Positions 11,484 to 22,517 of a DNA stretch of 64,000 bases are shown here, one piece after another. The stretch lies in assembly GCA_033819885.1 (NCBI GenBank), contig JAQYUZ010000031.1, positions 124,001 through 188,000 of the forward strand, in the 5' to 3' direction. The position numbers and the translations under genes are program-made. The notes under the pieces are model-generated. The model was not told the origin of the DNA. It saw only the letters and a list, made by a program, of their open reading frames with translations, and searched no databases. The first letter of the stretch is position 1. Every line of letters begins with the position of its first letter. The stretch comes from Microbotryomycetes sp. JL201 (taxonomy: Eukaryota > Basidiomycota > Microbotryomycetes).

Positions 11484-14370
11484 TCAAATCTGCTTGATCA
11501 AGACGGTGCCTTTGCCGCCTTTGACTGGAATATTGCCCGACTGTGCCTTGCCACCATTGACGCTGAATTTGCCCGAAACAGGTGGAATGACAGTACCTTC
11601 CGTACCCTTGGGTGCTGTGACTTCCATCATGAGCTTCCCATCAGCGTTGTAACCCCAAGCAGCGGCGATGTTTCCGTATGGCGTGGCTGAAATGCGAAAA
11701 ACATTCAATAATGAATTTGGCCGCAAGGCAAGTTCCCAGAACTGGATCAAACGTACGAACGCGACCTTGGATCCAAGTCGTATTGAACGGCAACGGTTCA
11801 AAAACCCATTGGGTGAAACCCTTGGCAGCATGGCGGACGCCGAGAGCGTAATCCGTCAAGAACGAGGTCGCGCCAGCTCCAAAGAAGTGACTTTGACCGG
11901 TGAACAACTCAAGTCCAGGATGAGACTGGTCCTCGGACTAATATGATTCGGCACGCACAGATCAGCTACTGAGGGCAGGTTGTAAAGCGTATCATTTTGA
12001 AACTCACGATGAACTCCCATAGAGTACCTGTATAGTTCCTATCTTGCCGGACCATTGGGCCCCATGCCGCCTTCAAGAGGCGTTCCGCTCGTGCGGTTTG
12101 CTTAGGGTTACTGTAGTAAGGGTTCGAATTTTTTGTGACATCATTGGCGAAACGAGAACCATTGAAATAGCCTGATGGCATCTCGAGCTGGTCAAGCTTG
12201 TCCATAAAAGTCATGCGTCGCTCGGGCGTGCCAATCTTCGCGAGCGTGACCAAGGGGATGTCGACGAGTTCAAACTGGCCGGGCAATGAAGCAACGTTAT
12301 AGATGCCAGCGGTTGCATTCCACAGCAACGCGTCGGCATTTGCGCGCGTTTTGCTCGCCGTCAAGCGATAGAGATCCGCCAGATTGCTCTCACCAACGAA
12401 CTCCGCCATCTCTGCCATGCGCTCGCACGAGATAATCATGGAGCCGGTCGGAGCCATACCGTTGCCCTTGTAGCTGATGACAGGCGTGCCAGCTTTGCCA
12501 AATGGCTTGCCGTACAGGAACGTGGTCGGGTCAAGAGCGCTTGCCAAAGCGTAGGTCATCGAGCTCCGCATCTGTGGCCAGCTTTTCTTGACGTAATCGT
12601 CATCGCCAGTTCTTTGCCAGTAATTGTAAATGAGCGACATCATGTCAAAGTTGTAATCGACCAAGACGGGATCAATAGAGACGGTGCGCAAAAAGCCATT
12701 CTCGTTGAGCGGACTGAAGACAGTGTTGGAAGGAATCTGACCGGCCATCGATTGACGGGCAAAAGCGTGATCGTTCGCGCCTTTGATGCAATTCCACTCG
12801 GCAGTACTAACAGCGACGGCTTCCGCTGAAATGAGTCGATCACCAAGCCACTCGAAACGGTCTCGCTTGCCACAGTCGGTTGTGATCCATTGATCGTTGG
12901 TGGCAACGCCATATTCAGTTGGCACATCCTGAGATGTCATCGAATTATTGTAGACGATCTGGCCTGAAGCAAGAGTCGCTGTGACATTCCGGATCCATGC
13001 AGCTTGATCTGACCGGCGAGCAACGGGTATGAGCTTTGAATATTGCCGGTGGCCACATAGCAAGCTCATCGTTCCAGCCGCCAAACGCGAAGCTCCGCTG
13101 CCATCCGCCAGGAATGTATGGATTCGTGCGCGCAAAGTCATAGCTCGTCAAATTGAACGCAACGATTTCTTTGCCGTTGAGCGAGACGGTGTACAATCCG
13201 CCAGGTGCTGATTTGGTGTCGATCGTGTGCCACACCTTTTCAGTCACATTCTGTCAAGATCTCCGAGTAAGCGTTGCGCTTGACCCAAAACAACCATGAA
13301 GAGACGAACGAAGTCGAGCGGAAAACGATCAACAACGAAGCCAGGCAGAGATGTTTGATTCTGCAGGCCCCATCCAGAGCCCAGCACCAGTGTATTCGGT
13401 GGAAGGAAGTCCCGATCACGATTGACAAAGTCGCCTTCGGGGTACTCAGATGTCAATACGAACCACGGGCCTGTTGCTTGCAGAGCGTCGACCTCGGTGT
13501 CAACGCGCCATCCAACTCCACCGTAGTCGATTTTTGCGCGGAAGGTCAGCGTGTAGTCCTCAAGGTTGGTAACGTTAGTTGTTGTGGCAGGTTTCTGACC
13601 CCGAATGTAGGCGCCTTGCTCGCTAATTTCCCATGTTGAGGTTTGCGTTCCAGGCGGGAAACAAGTGTGCTCCATGGTGCGAGGACCAAGCTGCCAAATT
13701 TTTGTGTACGTGTCATCGCTCGACGCAAAAAATCCTGGGCGAGTGTCGAGCTGGCGTTGTGTCGGTCAGCGGACTGCTGCAGATCAAATTGATAAGGAAA
13801 GAGTGGAAGAGTGCTCACTGGCTGAACTGCAATCGAGGGTTGGAAACCAGCAGATTTGATCACCAGATTTGAGCCTTTGACGCGCTTGACCGATTCCCAG
13901 CGCTGGCCGCCTTGGATCAACGAACTTGTAAGCCATCCGGACTTGGTGACATTGAGCGTCTCGACCCTGAAGCTGTTGGCGAGGGCGTTCGAGAAGAGAA
14001 AGGGTCCATCGCCACGCTCATTCAGTAGGCCCGGGTACGACTCGGTGTATTTGACTTCAATCTGAGCATAGCCATCAACAGACTCGACCTCAAACGTCGG
14101 TTTACCGGCGACGTTGTGCCCGTAGTCGAGCGTATAAATGTCTCCGACGGCAGAGAAAACCATACTGTGTCCACTTGCGCCTGAGCCCTCACTAGTCAGG
14201 CCCTTGGTCACCGATACAGGTGTAAATGTCTGTGGTCGCTTTGGAGCCGAGTAAGACTTTTGCGTAGGGATAGCCGGCCATGGCTTCAAGGCAGAGTCGT
14301 TTGACTGCACAGGGGTGGCGGCAACATTGAACGCCAGCACACACCCTGCAATCAACAATGCGTGCTTCAT
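11484..14370 (-). CDS. Secreted six-hairpin glycosidase (GH78-like alpha-L-rhamnosidase)
   Basis: Probable extracellular alpha-rhamnosidase-type hydrolase of plant polysaccharides or glycosides. The protein begins with a signal peptide (MKHALLIAGCVLAF, then AAT). The first exons are 13819-14370 and 13310-13750, with a third starting at 13250. The central catalytic (alpha/alpha)6 barrel is encoded around 11990-13040, and two C-terminal exons lie between 11484 and about 11940. The family-like segments are FFASSDDTYTKIW, DCGKRDRFEWLGDR (the region that in GH78 supplies catalytic acidic residues), YNYWQRTGDDDYVKKSWPQM and the C-terminal GQSHFFGAGATSFLTDYALG. Length, roughly 800 residues, suits the family. 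Substrate is not decided by sequence; closely related fungal six-hairpin enzymes are often annotated only as GH78-like. The exon boundary near 13040-13060 could not be resolved by eye. Confidence 0.8.
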
Positions 14371-15719
14371 TTTTGTTGAAGCGGGGGGCGCTAGGTGAAA
14401 CGAATGAGGAGACCCGCTCGATTCGCATCAGTTTGATGTCGAGTGGATATTGTTTGCGGAGCAGACCATCACCTTTCGTGCCGATGAACCGTCAAGGCCG
14501 CCCACCTCCCGAAGCCGCTTAGCGCTTTTTGGAGGAAGCTAAAAATACATGCATCGGCCCCACTTTGGTAGCTGATGAGATCCGTGGAATGCATGCGGAC
14601 CGGTTCATTCAGCATACTGCGGAGTCCAGTCAGAGCTCGTACGGCGCTGGGGACCCGCGTCTGAAGACAGCACCAAGTGCGCCCGGTCCAGGCAGCGGAC
14701 GGGCTTGCGAGTCGGCGTCGCATTGCACACGTTCGCACACGCTCCTACCTGATAATGACTTGACTACGAGCACGAACGCTTTGTCTCGAGACGCCCAGAG
14801 GAGGATCAGCCGAAATCGAGGATTATGCAGAATCGCGCCTTTGGGTCATCACTGCTTGCTCTCATGGTTTTTCCGGAGTTTCTCAAATGCAGTGGAATGT
14901 TCGCTGAAGCCTGAGGGTACAGCGAAAGCAACGAGACTTTTTCGCTACGCAAAGGACGTACGTTTTTGAGCCGCACGAGAGAGTCCGTGATGCTCTGCAG
15001 CTATCAAGAGACTACTCGTCTGCCACTATAATGGCTTGTTGATTTCAAATTGGTTAATATTTCTCCTATGCGATGCAATTATGCGAGCCAGGTCCTCAGA
15101 ACGGCACCTTTGTATGTTCTACGCTCGCCTCAAACCTCATGCTATCGAAATCAGGAAAAAACGAGCTTCCAACACAACACGAAGCGACAGCACACGTATA
15201 GCAGCTGAAATATCTTCTTTGCATTCCATGATTCTTCTTGCAGTGGGAACGCAGCACACAGTGCAATGTACCGGCCTCGGGTCATCGGCTGGTCGTCTAA
15301 ATGAACCCCCCCGGTTTCCGTCAACTGATTGCCCACCACACGGGTCTAGCGGCTTGGCAACGCACCTCAAGTTTCTTTATATAGTTACGCCACATGGAAC
15401 GAAACTCATTTTACATACGCAAGAAACGCAGGTTGCGGAAATCCGGCTTGAAGGAGAGGCCGACGAATCTAGCGCGCCCGGTGTAGGAAGCGTTGCTTAG
15501 GGTTCAACAGCGCAGTCTGCTCCGAGCACGCAAGACCAGAACCTGTTTGAAGCAGTTTGCAACGGGTGCAGGATTGCCCAAGTACGCGTCTGCTCGCAAT
15601 ACAAAGCCTGCTCGTAACGACTCGCTTCTGATACTTTGTCTACTCTATAACTTAGATCTTTCCATGCAGAAGATTGCGGATCATTTCTCGGCCTGAAGAT
15701 GATTCGATCAGTGGACAAG
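14371..15719. other. Long intergenic region, ERG2 to glycosidase
   Basis: About 1.35 kb, upstream of the glycosidase and downstream of ERG2. Several ORFs of 60-150 codons occur on both strands (for example 14529-14969 plus), but none has a domain, sensible splice structure or biased composition. I see no repeat. Confidence 0.5.
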
Positions 15720-16619
15720 CTATGCCGAAGAATAGGCATCACATTCACCTGTGATACGAGCTGTGTGGTAAAACGTCACAAAGTCAAGAGTGGAGAAAAC
15801 TGTGTCTGCCATTCCCATTGGCAACATGGGTGGGATCCAGCCTGCCGACAACAACGAATCAGGCCTACTTCCAACTTTGATCTCGTGATCTCTCACCTTG
15901 AGCGAGTTCCAAGGCAAATCCGGCCTCGTGGAACTTGTATTGTTTGACTTGACCACGCCTCAAATGGTGCATCGTGCCAGGAGGATACCGCTGAAGGAAG
16001 TTGAGGCCGCTATCAGCCTCTTGCTGGTCTCATTCCCCTGTGTGAATCGTACCTCTGTTACGAAAGCGCCGGCCGGAGCAGCAAGTTGAACTCCTGACAA
16101 GATGTGAAAGTAGTCGTCGGCCGTATGTCGACCTGTGTGCCCTTCCGAGCCCATGGCCGTGCCAAAAATGATCAAATACTCGGTGATTGAGGCATGAATA
16201 AGGTACATTGTGCCCATAGCACCTGCGGCATTGTTGAACACCCACTCCCTGGAGTTGGGCGTGTACGATTCGGGTGCGATTGCGCTTGTGGTCGCGTTGA
16301 GAGTTTGAAGCGGCGTAGCCGAGAACGAGTTTTGGTTGATGGCCCAAGTTGGGTATTTTGCCCTGATGTTGGTGACGAGATGATTGACCATTGACACGTT
16401 GTCGTTCGGGTATAGCTTGACTGCTTCTTTGCAGAGCGCGTGCAAGCTCGGCGAATCAAAAATGTACCAGTTGTGCTATGATTCAGGCCTCGGTCAGTCG
16501 CCTGGACGGCCTCTACTAGCTTTTGACACGCTGGCATGCCGTACTTTGACCGACTCGAGCCATTTTCCGATGACGGCGAGCACTGCGAGAACTCCGGCAA
16601 ACGTCAACAAACGCTGCAT
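15720..16619 (-). CDS. ERG2: C-8 sterol isomerase (ERG2/sigma-1 receptor family)
   Basis: ER membrane enzyme that moves the sterol double bond from C-8 to C-7 in ergosterol synthesis. Four exons fit: 16545-16619, 16053-16475, 15897-15990 and 15720-15841, giving 237 residues, close to the yeast enzyme. It has an N-terminal hydrophobic anchor ([15 protein letters not shown]), then [12 protein letters not shown]. The diagnostic stretch follows: [39 protein letters not shown] and [10 protein letters not shown]. After that come [36 protein letters not shown] and the amphipathic end [20 protein letters not shown]. An in-frame ATG at 16709 would add 30 basic and Ser-rich residues ahead of the anchor; 16619 gives the usual topology. 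It is transcribed away from the neighbouring lipase gene. Confidence 0.94.
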
Positions 16620-17100
16620 CGTCCACCGAGACCGCCGAGGCGAGATGCGGATGGAAGGAGAAGAAGACGCTGGTGCGATCCGCTTCGCCCGCGGCGTCGT
16701 TGTCGCCATGGCCGGTCGTACGACGCGTGCGCGCGACGACAGCGCGACGACAAACGCCGAAGCTGCGCGCGTCTGCCTTGCTCGGGCAGCAACATATCAG
16801 CACATGACACGTCCACGAGCTATTTCAGATATTCTCAAGTCACCTTGCACACGAACCCACCAGCCCGATGCCAACCAGGCCCCGAGCCTCCTTTTTTTCT
16901 TCACCTCATTCTCGGATTAGCGTGCGGCTGCCTGCTAGCCTTCGCGTCAAACAAAAGCAGATCCCGCATTTTTACGCTCAACTTGTCATGTCGGGACTTT
17001 CGGCTTTCGGCCTTTGACTTCGCCGCATTGGACCTTAATTAAAAACCCGAGCTGCTCCACATTCGCGCCTTTGACTTCGCCGTCTACCTGCACGAACACC
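16620..17100. promoter_or_regulatory. Divergent promoter region, ERG2 / lipase A
   Basis: A 480-base gap separates the divergent start codons of ERG2 (minus) and the first lipase (plus), so both promoters must lie here. A pyrimidine-rich run (around 16890-16915) is the only notable feature; no TATA box or factor site can be claimed. Confidence 0.45.
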
Positions 17101-18489
17101 ATGCACCTCCTTCCTTGGTTAACGGCGGCAGTAGCCCTCGCCGCACCTGTTGCACGTGCTGTGGTATGCGAGGGTTGTGCCATGATCGTTTGCGGGGTCT
17201 CCGCGCTCACAAAACTTTCATTTCTCTGCAGCCGCTGCAAGAGAGAGCACTACCACCGGACGCACCGTTCTCGGTGCCCCAATCGACAGTTCAGAAGGCT
17301 CTGACCTGCAGCATTGCCAAGCGCAAAGGAGGTATCCTCTTGCTCGTGCATGGGACCGGCTCAACCGGTGCCGAGAGTTGGGCATCGGGACCCTATGTGA
17401 AGGCAGGTCAGACATCAACAAGAATAGTCGTTCGCTGCTCTGACGCACAAATCGCTTTTGTTGTGCGTGCAGGTCTTACCAAAGCTGGGTCCGACGTACG
17501 ACTATTGCTACATTGATTTGCCACAGCGCAGTCTCGTCGATGCTCAGATCAGTGCAGAGTATGTGGCGAGGGCAGTCAAAATACTTGCCCCACAATCAGC
17601 GACAGGCAAAGTCAACATCATTGGACACTCGCAAGGTGGTGGCCTGAACCCGCAGGTAAGCGTGACCGGATTTTCCGAGACGCCGGTCTTGACAATCCTG
17701 TTTTGCGCAGTGGGCCATCACCTTCTGGCCCAGTATCCGGTCTCTCATCAAGAATTACTTTGCTCTTGCGCCTGATTTCCGCGGCACGACACAGGGTCTC
17801 CTCCTGTGCAACCCTTTGAATGCCGGATTGAATGCCACTTGCAATCCATCTGTCTGGCAACAAACGTTTGGTTCAAAGTATCTCGCCGCCCAGAACTCGC
17901 CTGTGGCTGGCAGCGGTGCCACTGCGCTTGTACCAACCACGTCCATCTTTACTCTGACGGACGAGATCGTCCAGCCTCAACTTCCACGAGCTGGAGCGTC
18001 GTCATACTTGGCCGGCGCCTATGTCCACGCGGTGCAGGATCTCGACTTTTGTGGAGTTCATGCAGCCGATCACTTCAGCATGGTCGTCGATTCGGCTGCA
18101 TTCGGTCTGATCAAAGCGACGCTTCTAAACGGCGCACCGCTCAAGGACATGAGCAAGTTTGACAAGCGTTACTGTTTCGGAATCCGTTAGTCTTGGCAAG
18201 GCTTTCGCTGATCGCCGAGAACCCGAATTGATGCTCTCTGAACCGCAGCCGATACTTCGCTCGACTTTTCCGGCGTGCCAGGGTTGCTCGCCGGCGTCGT
18301 CTCTGATCTGGTGGGCGTTGGCACCGGACCAAAATCTTCCGCAGAGCCTGCATTACAGGTGCGTGCGAGACTCGATGCTCTCCATGAACGGCATTAACGT
18401 ACCAATTCTATTTTCAGCCGTACGTTTGCTCGCGCAAATTTGCTACGAAATGCGGCACTCGGTTCAAATACCCCAATCCAACGTTCTAG
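17101..18489 (+). CDS. Secreted lipase, CalB-like (copy A)
   Basis: Extracellular serine lipase/esterase of the Candida antarctica lipase B type. Six exons fit: 17101-17163, 17232-17402, 17473-17655, 17711-18185, 18249-18358 and 18418-18489, giving 357 residues. A signal peptide (HLLPWLTAAVALAAPVARA) is cut off by intron 1. The mature start FSVPQSTVQKALTC matches CalB. The triad is visible: Ser in GHSQGGGLNPQW (CalB has TWSQGG), Asp in LTDEIVQPQLP and His in AADHFSM. PSVWQQTFGS and LVPTTSIFT also match CalB. Cysteines near the end (RYCFGI and PYVCSRKFATKC) probably form disulfides. Intron 2 needs a GC donor (AAG|GCAGGT) to keep the frame and gives PYVKVLP, as in copy B (PYVQVLP). It is followed in tandem by copy B. 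Confidence 0.9.
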
Positions 18490-19468
18490 CAGACTTTGAA
18501 ATGTAACGCACTCCTAGAAATATCGATTGCTCGCCTGTCTCTGTTCATGATAGGGTGTCAAAGAGCCCGCCGTGTACACCTGTCGGTCAGGCAGCAAATC
18601 TTCGAAACGGATCTATTTCAAGCCAAGACGAGCGCTACCTTCAGATCGGCGCTCCTCCCTGTCGTGAGCCACAGTATATCGTAGTGACTCGAATTCAAGC
18701 TTGAGGAAATTTGAAAGAGCAGGCCTACCTAGAAGGGCTCGACTCCCTGTCCGATCCAGACGCTCGATGATCTGGCAAGGTTCGGTTCTCTCCGTTGTAC
18801 GGGGCTAGTGTATTCCAGCAAGACTTTGTCATCATTCATAAAGTGTTGGCGTAGCGCCCTTCAGGGGTACGGGCCCTTTTCGAAACGTGTTTGTAGATCC
18901 CGACGCGGAGCCCCGATCTGTTGCCGACCTTGCCGTCGTCGCCGTGCGAGGCGCTAGCATGCGGTATTTTGTGACAGGTTCCAAATCCACTGTCAATCTA
19001 TCCTGAGGGAAGTTTGGGCGGATTCGGTGCCTGATGTAGTAGTTTCAGAGGGTTCGTGTGCTTGCAAGTTCGCGAGGGTTGAACCGGCACTAGGCTCTGA
19101 TCTGCAATACTGTCACGGTCAAGGGAAACTACCGCCGCCTGTAGGTCAGGTGCAGTCCTGTATGCAACACTTTCTTGTATTCAATTTGCGTGGCGGCATT
19201 GTCCGCGACCCGCTCGGCAAGGTCTTTTATGGCTTAGTAACCGACCTGACACCCGTCGAATTCCGTCAGTAAGCACTAGCGCCGAATTTGCAAAAAGCCT
19301 GTCTTAGTTTGACTATCTTCTTGGGCAAAGACCCACGCACGATGACCATGATGCAAGGGTCTAGCACAAAGCCCACAGTGCTTGCAGCGCTCTTTCACTC
19401 CTCTCCTTCTTCTTTAGCGGTCGCTCTCTTCAGCGGTTCATTTCTATCCTTCCTTCGGCTTGTTCGCT
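18490..19468. other. Intergenic between the two lipases
   Basis: About 980 bases. It must hold the 3' end of copy A and the promoter of copy B. An 81-codon plus-strand ORF at 19027-19272 shows no lipase motif or signal peptide, so I do not read it as a third, decayed lipase copy. Confidence 0.5.
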
Positions 19469-20619
19469 ATGGTCCGCCGGGCAGCGCTTCTCATTGCGGC
19501 CTTTGCTTCGCTGGCAGCTGCCGCTGTACGTTTACCGTCCTCTCAACCCGGTCACTGGACCGTGTATGCAAATTGGACATTTGCTGACCCTGTTTCGACC
19601 ATACATCAATTGATTGACAAATGACGTCGATTCTCCCCACTGAACTGTAGCCACTTGACGACCGTGGCATCTTTGATCAAGATGCAGGTTTCGCTTATAC
19701 CAAACCCGAGGATGTCAAGCTTACTTGCCCGAATGGCATCCAAGGCAAGGCCGGTGGCATCGTCTTTCTGATTCACGGCACGGCCTCCAACGGCCAAGAG
19801 AGCTGGGCCAAAGGCCCGTATGTTCAAGTCCTTCCCAACAAAGGCAAGGGCTACGATGTTTGTTGGATCGATCTGCCAGCTAGGGCCCTCAACGACGCTC
19901 AAATCAGTGGTGAACTCGTCGCTCGTGCCATCCCTCAGCTCGCTTCACAGTCCGCCACTGGCAAGATCAACATCATCGGCCACAGCCAGGGCGGCGGCTT
20001 GAACCCACAGTGGGCGCTGACATTCTGGCCCTCGACTCGCCAGTATGTGCAGAACTACATTGCCCTGGCCGGCGACTTCAAAGGAACCGCGCTCGGGTAC
20101 TTTCTGACCGTTCCTCAGTTTGCCACGGAGAGCATCATTCAACAGACTGTCCCTTCTCGCTACTTGACGGCTCAGAACAACCCTCTCGGAGGCGGAAAGG
20201 CTTTGGTTCCAACGACTTCAATCTACACCGTCACCGACGATATCGTCCAGCCTCAATTCCCTCGCGCTGTCGCTTCTTCCAACCTGCCAGGTGCTAGCGT
20301 ACACGCCCTCCAGGACCTCGACTTTTGCGGACCCGCCAAGCTTGCGGACCACTTTACGATGCTCGTTGACTCTGCCGCTTACGGTCTCGCATTCACCACA
20401 CTCGAGGCTGGCAAACCCGTACCAATCTCTGCCGTTGACAAAGGATTCTGCTTGTACAATATTCAATCGCCAGAGACATCCTTTGACGATTTACCGGCGG
20501 CTGCGTACTCTGGCTTTGTCGATGCCATCAGCGTCGGAGTCGCGCCAAAGGCTTCGCGCGAACCACCGCTCAAACCATACGTCTGCCGTCGTGGCTACGC
20601 CTTGAACTGCGGCAACTGA
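19469..20619 (+). CDS. Secreted lipase, CalB-like (copy B)
   Basis: Paralogue of the upstream lipase, same orientation. Two exons, 19469-19525 and 19651-20619, give 341 residues, almost the length of the CalB precursor. The signal peptide (RRAALLIAAFASLAAAA) ends at the only intron, in the same phase and position as intron 1 of copy A. The lipase signatures are LIHGTASNGQESWAKGPYVQ, INIIGHSQGGGLNPQWALTF (nucleophile Ser), VPTTSIYTVTDDIVQPQFPR (Asp) and LADHFTMLVDSAAYGL (His). In the Asp motif copy B has TDDIVQPQ where CalB and copy A have TDEIVQPQ. C-terminal PYVCRRGYALNCGN aligns with the end of copy A. It lacks four of copy A's introns, which suggests intron loss in B or gain in A after duplication. 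Substrate range is not predictable. Confidence 0.92.
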
Positions 20620-20942
20620 TCCGAGCACGTCGTCATTCCTGACCAGTGTTTTCCCAAGTTCTCGCGTTTGTTACGAGTCTGTAGGTCAGTTCGCGTCTTT
20701 GCTACGCTTCGATTCACGACCACGACAATTTTGGCCCTGAAAACAAAAGCCCTGTATTATAAGATTCCCGGTAATCTGTTTTTTATGTGCGTCGTGCAAT
20801 GTTCAAAGTCCTCTTGTCGTCGTATCAGGTTCAAACGGTCGCCCTCATTCCTGCGCATGAGCCATCGCAAAAGCCTGCAGATCCTAGAATTACAACAAGA
20901 CGGTCAAGTCACGAAACTGGAGAGCAGTTTCCGAACTGCGAA
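20620..20942. other. Convergent 3' region, lipase B / surface protein
   Basis: About 320 bases between two stop codons facing each other. Only 3' untranslated sequence is expected; an AT-rich patch (about 20750-20765) is the sole visible feature. Confidence 0.5.
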
Positions 20943-22098
20943 TCAGGCCAAAGTCCAAATCGCAAGCAACGCAGCCGCGACAATGACGACTCGATCCAGG
21001 CTGAAGAAAGGATGTGCTCCACTGGTCGGACTCGTCGTTGCTCCTGGATTCGATGCCGTGCCGCTCGCCACGCTAGCCGTTGCCGACCCGGTTGCCTGCG
21101 TGTCATTGTGCGCCAATCTAACGGACGATGGTAGTTTGCCATCTACAAAGTTGGGTCCACAAGTCGAGTTCAGGACTTGACCTGCTACAGCGACCATTTG
21201 GGGCCCGAGTATGGGCGCCAATTGCGTGATCAGGCCGTGAATACAGTCTGTGCAGATGGTGGATGGAGGAAGGGACGCCGCCAGGGGAAACAGGCTCGCT
21301 GTGCCGTTGACGACAATCTGAGACAAGGCCGAAGCTGTGATCGTGTCTGTTGCATTCTGGATACTCTCGAGCGAGCTGTTCAGACCAAGTTTGTCAGCCA
21401 ACAAAACGAGCGTCCCTCGGACACACGAAACCGGGACAACGCACTCGACCATGCAAAACGAGTCATCTTGAGCGTCTTGCAAGCAAACAAAGTCTTGGAA
21501 CGTCGTATAGTTGCTCACGAGAACAACGAGCGCCTGGGCGAGCATTGATCCGTTTGCCAAGTCTTGCTCACACCCATTCGTCAACGTTGCTGCAGACTGG
21601 TCAATCTCTTCGGTCGTACATGTCGTCGTGCAAGCCTGAGCCAACCAGCTGTTGACTGTTTTTTTTTATCGCGAGTAAAGTCAGCCTTCTAGCGCGACCT
21701 GGTCGAGATATTCTGGAACCCTCGGGCCACGGATTGGTCGGGATCGGCCTCGGACAGTCACGTACAGCCTGGAATGATGCTGCCTTGTTCTGCAAACGTC
21801 CTTGCGAGTCCGAGTACGTTGGCACATGTTGCGAATGCTGTCATTGTTCCATGTTAGCCTTTCTCGCACCCGAAACAAGAGCCAAAGTTGGCTCAACACG
21901 AAACTTACGAGTCGACAAGAGGGATGCCGCGGCCGTCTGACATTCTTTCGTTAGGTCGAGTACGCTAGACAGTTGCGCCTCGGCGGGTTGGACGAGCGAC
22001 AAAATGTACACGACGGCGAGCAGACAAGCCAACAGCCTCGCGCCGCTCGAACGCACGGACCGCCTCGAGTGTTGAATCGTTGCAGTATATCGAGCCAT
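20943..22098 (-). CDS. Secreted Cys-rich GPI-type protein (DUF7729-like)
   Basis: Probable cell-surface protein of unknown function. Three exons fit: 21909-22098, 21766-21837 and 20943-21655, giving 324 residues. It opens with a basic leader and a hydrophobic signal segment (ARLLACLLAVVYILSLVQPA), then a cysteine-rich ectodomain. That ectodomain has TPFATCANVLGLA, SIIPGFNSWLAQAC, TNGCEQDLANG, DFVCLQDAQDDSFC, and TICTDCIHGLITQLAP with paired cysteines. Several N-glycosylation sequons follow (NGT, NST, NDT). A Ser/Thr/Ala-rich stalk and a C-terminal hydrophobic tail (VVIVAAALLAIWTLA) indicate GPI anchoring. The pattern of paired cysteines resembles a basidiomycete family I know as DUF7729; this is recalled, not searched. 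Confidence 0.72.
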
Positions 22099-22517
22099 AG
22101 ACTGCTCGCAGACGCGTGAAACCGTCAGAGAGTTGCGAGGTGTTACCTGGGTATCGTCTGCAACGACGAGTGCGCTCAGGTCAAGCCCACAGGCTTCGCG
22201 TGTTACGAAAAGGTTCCGAATTCAGAAGCCGGCAATTTCGCGGGCGGAGCGGAGCACAAATAACGCTGTAGACCCCGTAATACATTCACAGAACAAGTTT
22301 GCAATACATGCAGCAGATCTCGAAGACGCTTACCGGCTAATCACCATATTCAGTTCACCTAATTTTGGCAACCCAGAACGGACAAAGCCCGGCGCGCGGC
22401 AGCCCTCAAGTTTAGAAAGCGGATGATATGCAAAAGACAAACCGAGGGTATCAAATAAAACGATTACAGCTGTTACAAATGCGGCACTGTACCCTTTTTT
22501 TTTTTCAAGGAGAGTTG
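22099..22517. other. Intergenic, helicase 3' end to surface-protein promoter
   Basis: About 420 bases between two minus-strand genes. It includes a T-run (about 22497-22505). No exon or RNA gene is recognised. Confidence 0.5.

Noticed and set aside
19027-19272. A third, decayed lipase between copies A and B
   Set aside because: The 81-codon ORF has no nucleophile, Asp or His motif and no similarity to either lipase by eye.
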